Positions 1 to 7,777 of a DNA stretch of 64,000 nt are shown here, in pieces (within the stretch, counting starts at the first letter, position 1; the number at the start of each line of letters is the position of its first letter). Made by a program: the position numbers and the translations under genes. Origin of the DNA: an uncultured Dermabacter sp. (lineage in GTDB: Bacteria; Actinomycetota; Actinomycetes; Actinomycetales; Dermabacteraceae). The stretch lies in NCBI GenBank assembly GCA_947252755.1, contig CAMXWV010000011.1, positions 14,811-78,810 of the forward strand. The letters are read 5' to 3'. Below the pieces are notes generated by a model that saw only the letters and a program-made list of their open reading frames with translations, did no database searches and was not told where the DNA came from.

Positions 1-352
1 TCGGAGCGGGAGCGGGTGTCCAGTCGATGGTGTCTGTCCGGTCCACGGCCTCCCGCAGCAGCTCCTCGACCCCGCCAAGCCGCTGGGCCGCTTCCCGCAG
101 GACGGTGTAGGCGTCCGCGGCGGTGGCACGGCCGGTGGCCAGGTCACCACTGAGGCTGATCGCCCGGCCCTGGTGGTGCGGGTGGGCGTCGGCGAGCTGG
201 GCCAGTGTCGTCTGCAGTGCCCGCGTTCCGCCGCGGAGGTCGTCGATGACGGCAGAGAGCTGGTCGGGATCTTCGACGTGGCGTGTGGCGTCGGCGAGGA
301 GCCGCAGCGCGGCATGGGCGGACTCGGCATGCTCGGCGGGGTTCGTGGACAT
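1..352 (-). CDS. partial helical protein of the conjugative element (3' end outside window)
   Basis: Open reading frame that starts at ATG 352 and runs off the left edge without a stop, giving at least 117 residues (begins MSTNPAEHAESAHAALRLLA). It is hydrophilic and probably mostly alpha-helical, with no signal peptide or membrane segment in the visible part. A purine-rich GAGGGAG lies just before the ATG. It follows the SCO6880-family gene by 69 bp on the same strand, so it is probably part of the transfer operon. I do not recognise the family. Confidence 0.6.
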   Translation of the reverse strand, partial: MSTNPAEHAESAHAALRLLADATRHVEDPDQLSAVIDDLRGGTRALQTTLAQLADAHPHHQGRAISLSGDLATGRATAADAYTVLREAAQRLGGVEELLREAVDRTDTIDWTPAPAP

Positions 353-386
353 GATCGCTCCCTCTTCCGTGATCGGCCGTGCCCAT

Positions 387-395
387 CAGGTGCAC
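387..395 (-). repeat. GTGCACCTG motif, copy 1
   Basis: Exact 9-mer GTGCACCTG on the minus strand, in the 69-bp gap before the partial gene starting at 352. It is followed directly by ATGGGC. One of five exact copies in the first 12 kb, all in the same orientation and near gene starts. Role unknown. Confidence 0.5.
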
Positions 396-421
396 GCGTC
401 CCCTGGCCGGTCCCAGCGGGG

Positions 422-1885
422 TCAGACTCTCCGGCACAGGGGTAGCGCGGCGGCGGTGAACGCTTGCGCTTGCTGGCCGACGAGGCGGCGGGTCTCGCAG
501 GAGGACTGGACGGCGGCCTGCTCGATCGCGGCGATCGCGGCATCGAGCTCGGCGACGGTGGGCGCGGACACCGAGATCAGGCCCGTGTAGCGCAGGACGC
601 CGTGGCCGGCGGTCAGATCGGCTTCCTGCTGGAGCACGTCCTGATACTCGGCGCGCTGGCCGGCGTCCTCGATCTGCCCGATCCGGGCCCGCTGAGCGGC
701 ATCGGAGACGTACTCCGTCTTCTTCTTCCGGATGTCGCGGGCGGCCTGGTCGGTGCGCATCGGCGTGCAGATCAGCGACATCGACCGCTGCACGCCGGTG
801 GAGAGCAGCACCGGGGACAGGAACGTCGGATACACCAGCGAGCGCGGCCACTCACTGATCCACAGCACCGCGTGGTAGGCCGAATCCGTGCGCAGGTGCG
901 TCCACGTCTCGGCGACCGCGACCGGGCCCGCTGTGGCCAGCTGTTGCCCGATCTCCCCGTGACGTTCCAGCGTGGTCGCGACCGAGGGGTCGTAGGCCGA
1001 GCGCAGGATCACCGCGACCTCGCCGGAGGTCAGCCACGCCGAGGGCTTGAGCTCGGCCGAGCGCAGGGCCGCGACCAGCGTCGTCATCTCCTGGCGCAGC
1101 ACCTGGGCTGCCCCGCGCATGCCGCCGCCGGCGGTGCGGATCTGCCGGGCCGCTGATTTCATGTCGAGGCTGAGGCTGATCGTGGAGGCGTGGCGTTCCC
1201 CGGCCGGGCCGGCGCGCTCGATGAGCTCGGCGTAGGTCGTCGCCGCCCATGACCCGTCACCGCTGCCGTGGGCGGCCCACCATTCGGCCAGGCCGCTGCC
1301 GGAGTCCGGCAGGGTCCGCTCCAGCACTTGCAGTGTCGCGACTCGTCCGGACCGGCACACGGTGGCCAGCACGCGCCCCCAGGCGTCGACCCGGCGTCCC
1401 TGTTCGGCCGGGTCGAGCAGGATGAATGCCGGATGCGTGACGCTGCACAGCACCGTGAGTGTGGCCTGGGCGGGGTCGTGGATCATGCACGCCCCGGTCT
1501 CGGGATCGCTGTACTCGCGCAGGCGCCCCATGTCGCCGGGCAGGGCCAGCGTCCCGGCCGGCCGCGGGGTGACGATGCGGCGCCGGTAGAGCAGCTGCCC
1601 GCCCGTGGTCCGCCACAGCCACCAGAACGCGATCGGCAGCCACTCGACGATCGGCCGCCCGCCGAGGGGAATCCAGGTCACGGCAGCGGCCAGCACCCAG
1701 ATCGGTGCCGAGACCAGCACCCGGATCCCACCCCCGGCATAGAACGCGGTCACCAGGCTGGCCGCGCCGATGCCCAGGGCGATCAGCTGCGACACCGACA
1801 GGCCCAGTAGGACTCCACGCCGGGTCAGCCGGGAGAACTTCACCGGCTCCAGCTCGGTCGAGGTCTTCTCGTTCGTTGCAGACAC
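422..1885 (-). CDS. SCO6880-family conjugal transfer membrane protein
   Basis: 487 residues, the usual size for the SCO6880 family, which is found in actinobacterial conjugative elements beside type IV secretion ATPases. The N-terminus carries KFSRLTRRGVLLGLS and then two hydrophobic segments (about residues 27-48 and 55-75), like a PrgI-type inner-membrane anchor. The remaining roughly 400 residues are soluble and presumably cytoplasmic. The start is GTG 1885, with AAGGAG overlapping the stop of the upstream TrbL-like gene 7 nt away, so the two are translationally linked. By family and context it is an inner-membrane part of the mating channel; its exact role is not established. Confidence 0.85.
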   Translation of the reverse strand: MSATNEKTSTELEPVKFSRLTRRGVLLGLSVSQLIALGIGAASLVTAFYAGGGIRVLVSAPIWVLAAAVTWIPLGGRPIVEWLPIAFWWLWRTTGGQLLYRRRIVTPRPAGTLALPGDMGRLREYSDPETGACMIHDPAQATLTVLCSVTHPAFILLDPAEQGRRVDAWGRVLATVCRSGRVATLQVLERTLPDSGSGLAEWWAAHGSGDGSWAATTYAELIERAGPAGERHASTISLSLDMKSAARQIRTAGGGMRGAAQVLRQEMTTLVAALRSAELKPSAWLTSGEVAVILRSAYDPSVATTLERHGEIGQQLATAGPVAVAETWTHLRTDSAYHAVLWISEWPRSLVYPTFLSPVLLSTGVQRSMSLICTPMRTDQAARDIRKKKTEYVSDAAQRARIGQIEDAGQRAEYQDVLQQEADLTAGHGVLRYTGLISVSAPTVAELDAAIAAIEQAAVQSSCETRRLVGQQAQAFTAAALPLCRRV

Positions 1886-1891
1886 CTGTCC

Positions 1892-3331
1892 TCACTCCTT
1901 CCCGGGCTTCGGTGGCGTGCTGGGGTTCTCCGGCGTTGAGCGCGGCTGCGGCGGTGAGGGCTGCGGCGGAGGCGTCGACGTCGGCTGGTCCGGACCGGAC
2001 GAAGGACCCGTGCCCGAACCCGTGCCGGGGCCGGGGTTCGGGGGCGTCGGCGGTGGCGGGGATGAGGAGGCTGGCTGATCGGCGGAGTCGGCGGCCGTCT
2101 CGGCCTGATCGGCGATGGCCTTGCCCGTCTGCGGGCCGGCTTCCGCGGTCTTCTTCACGGCCTCGGCACCGAGGACGACGGCTGCGGCCGGACCGGCAGC
2201 GGCAGCCCCGCCACCCGCGCCCGCACCACCCGCACCGGCGCCAGCACCTTCCGCACCGCCTGCACCGGCGCCGGTGCTTCCCGAGGAGGCCGGGGGCGGG
2301 GTGGGCTTCGAGCCGGAGGTCTTGCCGCCCTCGCTGCTGCCGCCGGGCGAGTCGGACTTCTTGTCGTCGAGGACCTGCTTCGGCTCGTTGCCCTGCGACT
2401 TGCCCGGCATCGGCACCGGCCGGTTCAAGGCCTGCTTGGCGTCCTGCTCGGAGCCGGCCATCGTGTAGAAGTCGGAGCCGATGAAGGACAGGAATCGATA
2501 GCAGATGTAGGGGGCAAAGCCCGCCAGCGCCATGAGCACGATTCCGGCCAGCGGGTCGCTGATCGAGGAGATGTCCCCGTCGATCGGTGCCGAGACCTGG
2601 GTGACGGCGACCAGCAGGATCACGACGAGGACCAACTTCGAGCAGATCAGCGCGATGACGAACATCGCCCACTTGCCGATCCACCCGCGCGCGTGGTCCC
2701 AGCTCGCCCCCGAGAACGCCAGCGGTGCCAGGGCGATCGCGACCAGCAGCAAGGCTTTCCTGACCAGGAGGGAGAGCCAGACGATCGCGGCGGCGGCGAT
2801 CGCCATCGCCCCCAGGAAGATCCCCAGGATCGCGGCCACGCCCGGCGCGGTGAGATTGAGCGCGGTCAGGCCCGCGACGAGCACGGCGATCTTGTCGCCC
2901 ATCGACTCGGTCGTCTCGCCGGCGGCTTGGATGATCCCGACGCAGAGCTGATCGACGATCTCGAGCGCGAGACCGGTCAAACTGATGACGACGAACGACC
3001 CGATCACCGATTTCACGAGGCCGAGCGCGGCCCTGCTCAACGCTGCCGGTTCCCGCCGAATCAGTCCTTGGATGAGCTGGAGGCAGAAGAAGACCAGCAT
3101 GAGCATCACGCCGATGCCGAAGAGCAGGTTGTAGACCGACACGTACTCCGGACTGGAGACATCGACCAGCGTCGTGGTGTCGAAGACGGTCCACACGGCC
3201 TCGAACATCCAGCCGGCCGTTTCACCCAGTGCCGAGGCCAGCCAGTCGAATGGCGCGGTGATCAACGAGGCCGCGGCTTCGCCGGCGGAATCGCACACAT
3301 TCGAGATGACGGGAATATCGCACACACCCAT
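1892..3331 (-). CDS. TrbL/VirB6-like conjugal transfer membrane protein
   Basis: 479 residues. The N-terminal 300 residues contain about six hydrophobic segments (for example near residues 52-75, 95-125, 135-190, 205-230 and 250-270), as in TrbL/VirB6 polytopic channel proteins. The C-terminal 170 residues are a low-complexity Gly/Ala then Pro/Ser-rich tail, probably extracytoplasmic or disordered. Start ATG 3331 has GGGAGG 6 nt upstream. It sits between the DUF6112 and SCO6880 genes, an order typical of actinobacterial ICE transfer operons. It probably forms the inner-membrane pore of the type IV secretion apparatus. Confidence 0.8.
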   Translation of the reverse strand: MGVCDIPVISNVCDSAGEAAASLITAPFDWLASALGETAGWMFEAVWTVFDTTTLVDVSSPEYVSVYNLLFGIGVMLMLVFFCLQLIQGLIRREPAALSRAALGLVKSVIGSFVVISLTGLALEIVDQLCVGIIQAAGETTESMGDKIAVLVAGLTALNLTAPGVAAILGIFLGAMAIAAAAIVWLSLLVRKALLLVAIALAPLAFSGASWDHARGWIGKWAMFVIALICSKLVLVVILLVAVTQVSAPIDGDISSISDPLAGIVLMALAGFAPYICYRFLSFIGSDFYTMAGSEQDAKQALNRPVPMPGKSQGNEPKQVLDDKKSDSPGGSSEGGKTSGSKPTPPPASSGSTGAGAGGAEGAGAGAGGAGAGGGAAAAGPAAAVVLGAEAVKKTAEAGPQTGKAIADQAETAADSADQPASSSPPPPTPPNPGPGTGSGTGPSSGPDQPTSTPPPQPSPPQPRSTPENPSTPPKPGKE

Positions 3332-3367
3332 CAGGAACCTCCCAAGCGGAAATGGAGATGGGTGGAA

Positions 3368-3688
3368 TCAGACGCTCTGGCCGACATCCCAGAAGAACTG
3401 GATCAGAGTCACCGAGGCGCCACAGATCACCGCGGCACCGCAGGAGATGAGAACGCCGAGCTTCGCCCTCCCCGCGAGATGCGGGTTCGAGGAATTGGAG
3501 CCGAAGCCCCAGACGATGGCCGAGATGATCAGCGCCAGAACGCTGAGGATGAGACCGATGGTCATCACGGCACCGACGATGGTGCGCAGCTGGGCGATAC
3601 CCGGAAGGCCGTCGTCATTCGGGGCGATATCGATATTCGCCGCGAGCAGTTCCGGGGCCGCGAGAGCGAAGGTCAGGAAGTCGAGCAC
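3368..3688 (-). CDS. DUF6112-like small membrane protein (copy 1)
   Basis: 106 residues from GTG 3688, chosen because GAGGAG lies 7 nt upstream; a longer reading from 3718 has no ribosome site. The sequence has the DUF6112 layout: a short N-terminal segment, an IAPNDDGLPG-type loop, then two membrane helices (about 38-60 and 78-98) separated by NPHLAGRAKLG. These proteins occur in pairs in actinobacterial conjugation operons and may be pilin-like or channel subunits; this is inference. A paralogue lies 470 bp upstream at 4157-4423. Confidence 0.8.
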   Translation of the reverse strand: MLDFLTFALAAPELLAANIDIAPNDDGLPGIAQLRTIVGAVMTIGLILSVLALIISAIVWGFGSNSSNPHLAGRAKLGVLISCGAAVICGASVTLIQFFWDVGQSV

Positions 3689-4156
3689 GAGAGCACTCCT
3701 CACACAGAGTTCCCGCATCGAGGCGGGGTTGATGAGCGGAAACGGGGTCGCTCATCAGGTGCCCGCCACCACCCCTGCGAAGCGAGCGCCCCACCGCGCC
3801 GTTGCAGAGGTCCCCGCGCACCGGGTCCAGGGCAAAAGCGAGCGAGAGGGTTGCGACCTCCGCGCACGGCGTGACCGATGACCGCGGAGAACGGCTGGTC
3901 ACTCAGGTCCGCGGTGACAGTCCAGCTGGAGTGAGGCGGCGCCCACGACGCAGGCGTGGACGGCGCCCGCGCCCTCAGCGAGAAACGGTTCCGTCCGACG
4001 CGATCACTCATCGATGAGTGAGTGCGTGACCGGCTACCCCGGTGGTCAGCCGACGATCAGGCACGTGGGCGCAGGGGCGGTCCGGGAGCAAGGAGCAGCA
4101 GGGAGGGCGAGCCGGTGGGCAGCGATTACGGGTGCAGTTCCGGGTGGTGGTGTGGG
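3689..4156. other. 468-bp spacer between the two DUF6112 genes
   Basis: No convincing gene: the frames here have poor composition and no ribosome sites. It holds an 18-bp perfect palindrome, TCACTCATCGATGAGTGA, at 4004-4021, and a degenerate copy (GGGCACCTG, 3756-3764) of the recurrent GTGCACCTG motif, followed directly by ATGAGC. A transcript or regulatory region could lie here. Confidence 0.45.
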
Positions 4157-4423
4157 TCAGAGTTGCTCGCCGATGGCGATCAGCCAGTTCATCCACGCGA
4201 TTCCGCACCCACCCAGTGCCGCGGCGCCGAGGGCGACCAGCACTCCGGTCTTGGCCTTGGATGCGGCCGCGGCGTGGCCGGTGGCCGCGGCGATGGCCCA
4301 GACGACGGCCGAGACGATCAGCATCAGCACCGCGGTGACCAGGATGAACATCAGCAGCGCGCCGATCACGGTCTCGAGGTCGGTGAGGCCGTCGAGCCCA
4401 CCGAAGTCCGGGGTCACGTTCAT
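4157..4423 (-). CDS. DUF6112-like small membrane protein (copy 2)
   Basis: 88 residues with two hydrophobic helices (about 18-48 and 63-85) around a KAKTG turn. It has the same PDFGGLDGL / SAVVWA / KTGVLVALGAA layout as the DUF6112 protein at 3368-3688, so the two are paralogues. It has no clear Shine-Dalgarno. Its ATG overlaps the stop of a 16-codon upstream reading frame (ATGA at 4420-4423), which suggests coupled translation. Probably a small structural subunit of the mating apparatus. Confidence 0.75.
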   Translation of the reverse strand: MNVTPDFGGLDGLTDLETVIGALLMFILVTAVLMLIVSAVVWAIAAATGHAAAASKAKTGVLVALGAAALGGCGIAWMNWLIAIGEQL

Positions 4424-4470
4424 CGCCGCACCACCGATGCCAGCGAAGAGTCACGATGCTCCATATCCAT
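4420..4470 (-). CDS. possible 16-residue leader ORF coupled to the DUF6112 gene
   Basis: ATG 4470 opens a 16-codon frame (MDMEHRDSSLASVVRR) whose TGA overlaps the ATG of the DUF6112 gene by ATGA. It lies 6 nt after GTGTACCTG (4477-4485), a one-mismatch copy of the recurrent motif, and the spacing to ATG matches that at 5265 and 7752. The downstream gene has no good ribosome site of its own. Short length makes chance possible. Confidence 0.3.
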   Translation of the reverse strand: MDMEHRDSSLASVVRR

Positions 4471-4578
4471 ATCCGGCAGGTACACCGCCACCACCGACCA
4501 CGATCCTGCCCAGAGGCGAACAGCCCGACCACCGGTTCGCCTGCGGCGGGCGCGGTCCCGGCGCGACCCGGGATCTGG

Positions 4579-4977
4579 CTACATGCCCAGTGGCGGTGGG
4601 CCCATGCGGCGCTGGCCTGCGGGAGGAAGCGCCCAAGGCACGTCGGTGGTCACCGTGCGGGGCCGAGCGACGTCGAGGTGGGTGCGCCACCGGGTGAGGA
4701 GGTCGCGGTCGTCGGCCCAGGCGTCGCCGAGGGTGTCGGCGAAGTCGCGACGCTGGGCCCACTGCCGGTGTTCCTCGGGATCCCGGGCACGCAGCCAGGA
4801 CCGTGCTTCCTCGAGCCGGTCCAGACGGACTCGCAGCAGCCCGGTGACGGCATGGCCCATGTGCTCCGGGGCCGTGCCCGTATCGCGGTGCAGGCGCCAG
4901 GCACCGAACAACCACGCCCGGTCGCGGTTGCGTTCGGTATCGGTCAGCGCGAGGGCGTGCGCGTGCCGCCAATCCAC
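4579..4977 (-). CDS. hypothetical helical protein, C-terminal part of a possibly split gene
   Basis: 132 residues from GTG 4977, hydrophilic, Arg/Trp-rich and predicted helical. It overlaps the end of the ORF at 4944-5258 in another frame. Joining the two across the shift near 4975-4990 gives one continuous protein of about 215-220 residues with a repeated pattern: RQWRIHRDDPLP in the first half, TRWRTHLDVARP and WRLHRDTGTAP in the second. Either the gene is frameshifted or these are two overlapping coupled genes. Function unknown; transfer-operon context. Confidence 0.5.
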   Translation of the reverse strand: MDWRHAHALALTDTERNRDRAWLFGAWRLHRDTGTAPEHMGHAVTGLLRVRLDRLEEARSWLRARDPEEHRQWAQRRDFADTLGDAWADDRDLLTRWRTHLDVARPRTVTTDVPWALPPAGQRRMGPPPLGM

Positions 4978-5258
4978 CTCGCGGCCGGAGCCCAGCCAGG
5001 CCAGGCCAGGCTCTGCGCCAGCTTCGCCGCCTGCCGCAGGTGGTCAGGAAGCGGGTCGTCACGGTGGATGCGCCACTGGCGGACCAGGTCGTGTTGGAGC
5101 CGCGTATAGGTCTCCTCGTCCTCGCTGAGGTCGGCGCCCAGCAGGGCGCGGTCCCGTCTCGCGTACTCGCCAGGGTCGATCGTCTCCAGCCAGGCGTGGG
5201 CCTGCAGCACATCGGATAGACGTGCCTCTTCCATGCCTCCGGGTTCCTCGCGTGCCAT
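4944..5258 (-). CDS. hypothetical helical protein, N-terminal part of a possibly split gene
   Basis: 104 residues from ATG 5258 (alternative ATG 5234). I prefer 5258 because the preceding GTGCACCTGGTCGGT-ATG is nearly identical to the sequence before ATG 7745. It is rich in Trp, Arg and acidic residues. The frame ends soon after a CCTGG tandem run (CCTGGCCTGGCCTGG on the minus strand, about 4995-5009), a plausible slippage or indel point, and the coding sense appears to continue in the 4579-4977 frame. Family not recognised. Confidence 0.5.
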   Translation of the reverse strand: MAREEPGGMEEARLSDVLQAHAWLETIDPGEYARRDRALLGADLSEDEETYTRLQHDLVRQWRIHRDDPLPDHLRQAAKLAQSLAWPGWAPAARWIGGTRTPSR

Positions 5259-5264
5259 ACCGAC

Positions 5265-5273
5265 CAGGTGCAC
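5265..5273 (-). repeat. GTGCACCTG motif, copy 2
   Basis: Exact GTGCACCTG followed by GTCGGT-ATG, immediately before the gene starting at 5258. Its extended form GTGCACCTGGYCGGTATG is shared with the copy at 7752-7760. Confidence 0.5.
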
Positions 5274-5363
5274 GAACCAGACACATCGCCACCGAAAAAG
5301 AAACTGCTAGAATCTATTCAGTGCACCGATGAATGTCGCCGACGCTAACCCGACGAATACTAG

Positions 5364-7016
5364 TTATTCGCTGACGGTAATATGCAGGTGATCGTAATGT
5401 CCGCCGGTGATATCCGAGGGGTCGTGCATTCCGCCCCCATTGTATTCCCGCCAGCCCTCGTCATCGCGCTTGAGCGACCAGATCTTCCCATCCCAGATCA
5501 GGTATTCGACGCCAAGGGTTTCGGCATTATCCTTGACCCAGTTCGTGACATCCCACCCCAGTTCACGCTGTTCGGGAGTGGGGCGTTGCCCAATGGGATT
5601 GCCGAAAGTGATGTCACAGGCCCTCCCCAGTGGATGCTCGGATTTCGTGCCCGGGCGGGGTGAATAACACGCCCAGCTCGTGTCGGGGAAAGCGTCGAGG
5701 GTCTGCTGATAGACATGCAGCATCCGGGCGGTGATCTGCCCGTCGGTGGTGGGATCGTCGACGAGCCGGTTGGGATCGCCGTCACCGATCGGATCCGGCT
5801 CGCCGCCGGGGCCGCTGCCTCCCTCCTCGCAGCTCTCGTCATCGGGGCCACCGGGAGGGCCGCCCTCGGCCTCGGGCAGGTCGGCCGCGTCATGCTGGTT
5901 CAGCCAGGCGGCGGGATCGGTGTACTCGCCATCGGTGCCGCCCTCGCGGACTTCGAAGTGCAGGTGCGGGCCGGTGCTGTAGCCGGAGGAGCCGACGTCA
6001 CCGATGTGCTGGCCAGCGCTGACCCGGTCACCGGTCTCCACGTGGATGCCGTGCTCCCACATGTGCGCGTACGCGGTCGCCACCTGCTGCCCGTCGACGT
6101 GGTGCTCGATGACGATGAGCCCGCCGTAGCCGCCAGAGAACGAGGCGACCGTGACGGTGCCGTCGGCGGTGGCGAGGATCGGCGTGCCATCGGGAGCGGA
6201 GAAGTCCGTGCCCGTGTGCAGCTTGTATTCCCCGGTGATGGGGTGCTGGCGCATCCCGAACGGGCTGGTCATCACCCAGGTGTCCGCGGGCAGGGGGAAC
6301 ACGACCCGTGAGGTCTCCCCACCGGTCGCCGGTGCTGCTACGGCGGCGGCCTCGCCGGCGCCCGTGGTCGAGCCGGTGAGCGTGTCGAGGATCGTCTCGG
6401 CGGCGGGTTCGTAGTTCTGGTAGCGGTCGGGGTAGGCGCTGACCTCGACGGCTTGGGCGGCCTCGCCCTTGTCCATGTCTTCCCAGCCGGGGATGTCGAG
6501 CAGCCCACGCGGGGAGCCGCCGTTGGGTCCGTCTGGGCCGCCGAAGAACGCCTGCGACTGGTACTGGGCATCCATCAGCTCGGCGACCGTGCCCCATCCG
6601 CTGCCAGGCCGCATCTGGAACAGGCCCAGCGAGTCGTGATCCGATCCGGTGCCGTCGTGGGGGCGGTCCTCGGAGCCGGGGACCGTGGAGTTGGCGAGCA
6701 TGCGCAGGCTCGACTCGGTCAGGGCGGCCATGAGCGCGATCTGGATCCCGTCGCGGCCGACCCCGTCGATCCCGGAGCCGGTCTCGATGATCGTCGCGGC
6801 ATGGGTCAGCTGGTCCCGGTTGAGTGCGATCTGCTGGCCGTCGGCGGTGGTGACGGTGAGCTCGTCGGGAACGTCCCCGATGGTGACGCTGCCGTCCGGG
6901 TTGACGGTGCAGGTGGTGCCCGCGGCGGGGTTCATCAGCACCGCGACCCCGACCAGGCCCAGCATCGGGGCCAGCAGCACGAGCGCGAGGGCGATGATGA
7001 GCAGCTTCTTGACCAT
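5364..7016 (-). CDS. conjugation cell-wall hydrolase with M23 and M15-like peptidase domains
   Basis: 550 residues. An N-terminal membrane anchor (residues 3-27) is followed by a lysozyme/transglycosylase-like region (about 60-190, with ALMAALTESSLRMLAN and SLGLFQMRPGSGWGT). Next is an M23 endopeptidase domain (about 245-365) with the metal-site motifs HTGTDFSAPDG and GPHLHFEVR. Last is a C-terminal domain (about 420-550) with SEHPLGRACD and HYDHLHI, which match the metal-binding motifs of M15-type D,D-peptidases. It would open peptidoglycan for the mating channel, acting outside the membrane. It begins 6 nt after the upstream gene. Three hydrolytic modules in one protein is unusual. Confidence 0.85.
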   Translation of the reverse strand: MVKKLLIIALALVLLAPMLGLVGVAVLMNPAAGTTCTVNPDGSVTIGDVPDELTVTTADGQQIALNRDQLTHAATIIETGSGIDGVGRDGIQIALMAALTESSLRMLANSTVPGSEDRPHDGTGSDHDSLGLFQMRPGSGWGTVAELMDAQYQSQAFFGGPDGPNGGSPRGLLDIPGWEDMDKGEAAQAVEVSAYPDRYQNYEPAAETILDTLTGSTTGAGEAAAVAAPATGGETSRVVFPLPADTWVMTSPFGMRQHPITGEYKLHTGTDFSAPDGTPILATADGTVTVASFSGGYGGLIVIEHHVDGQQVATAYAHMWEHGIHVETGDRVSAGQHIGDVGSSGYSTGPHLHFEVREGGTDGEYTDPAAWLNQHDAADLPEAEGGPPGGPDDESCEEGGSGPGGEPDPIGDGDPNRLVDDPTTDGQITARMLHVYQQTLDAFPDTSWACYSPRPGTKSEHPLGRACDITFGNPIGQRPTPEQRELGWDVTNWVKDNAETLGVEYLIWDGKIWSLKRDDEGWREYNGGGMHDPSDITGGHYDHLHITVSE

Positions 7017-7022
7017 GCCGGC

Positions 7023-7745
7023 TCACCGCAGGGGGTTGTCCAGCTCGGACAGCCGCGCCACGTAACAGCTCGCCTGCCCCGTGTCGTCGGTCTGTGCTCT
7101 GGGTGTGGGGGTGCCTGGGGGTGGGCAGACCAGGAAGATCGTGAAGCTCACGGAGTGCTCGCTGGTGACGTCCTCGCCGTTCCAGACGCCGGTGCGGTGG
7201 CGGGTGCCCTCGATGGTGATCGCCGTCGCCCCGTCCGGGAGCTGGCCGGGTGGGGCCTGGGCGAGCGCGTCGTCCCAGGCGTCGGGCACATAGGCGGAGG
7301 AGATGCTCAGGTGCTGGCGGGTGGCGTACTGGCGCAGGTCCGTCCAGGCGTCGCGGCTGGGCAGGTAGGCGGCGACATCGGAGGCGAGTCCGGCCTGCTC
7401 GGTGCCGCTCGGGTCGCCGACGTCGAGGATGACCGCCGAGTAGTCCAAGGGCATGAGCCCGGAGGCGGTGTCCCAGGCGAAGAGGGTCTCGGCGACGGTG
7501 CGCGCGAACTCCTCCGGGTCCGCGCTCGGCGGGATCGTCGCCAGCCGTCCGGGTGTCGCCGAGGGGTCCGCCGGTGAGCTCGCCGTCGGGCGCGGTGCCG
7601 GGGTGGGGTCATCAGGGGGTTCGGGTCCGAGGATCAGCCCGTAGAGGCCGGTGGCGACCAGGAGCAGTGCGGCGAGGCCGCCGGCGATGAGGGCGATCCT
7701 TCGCGCCCGGGTGCGCGGGTCAACAGGTGCGTCGGGGGTCTTCAT
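7023..7745 (-). CDS. membrane-anchored conjugation accessory protein (possible VirB8/TcpC-like)
   Basis: 240 residues from ATG 7745. It has a short basic cytoplasmic tail, one membrane helix (about residues 17-37), a Pro/Thr linker, then a soluble domain of about 170 residues (EFARTVAETLFAWDT onward). The single-span layout, the size and the place next to the cell-wall hydrolase are like VirB8/TcpC-type assembly factors, but I cannot show the fold. The start follows GTGCACCTGGCCGGT directly with no classical Shine-Dalgarno. Confidence 0.6.
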   Translation of the reverse strand: MKTPDAPVDPRTRARRIALIAGGLAALLLVATGLYGLILGPEPPDDPTPAPRPTASSPADPSATPGRLATIPPSADPEEFARTVAETLFAWDTASGLMPLDYSAVILDVGDPSGTEQAGLASDVAAYLPSRDAWTDLRQYATRQHLSISSAYVPDAWDDALAQAPPGQLPDGATAITIEGTRHRTGVWNGEDVTSEHSVSFTIFLVCPPPGTPTPRAQTDDTGQASCYVARLSELDNPLR

Positions 7746-7751
7746 ACCGGC

Positions 7752-7760
7752 CAGGTGCAC
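7752..7760 (-). repeat. GTGCACCTG motif, copy 3
   Basis: Exact copy, 6 nt before ATG 7745, in the 32-bp gap after the parB-like gene. Its flank matches the copy at 5265-5273. Confidence 0.5.
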
Positions 7761-7777
7761 CCCACCCGCCCGGGGGT

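Noticed and set aside
1257..3194. 645-residue minus-strand frame inside the SCO6880 and TrbL-like genes
   Set aside because: Arg/Gly/Pro-rich shadow of two real genes in another frame, with no motifs or ribosome site.
4022..5128. 368-residue plus-strand frame
   Set aside because: Low-complexity Arg/Ser/Gly composition and antisense to the better supported minus-strand genes.
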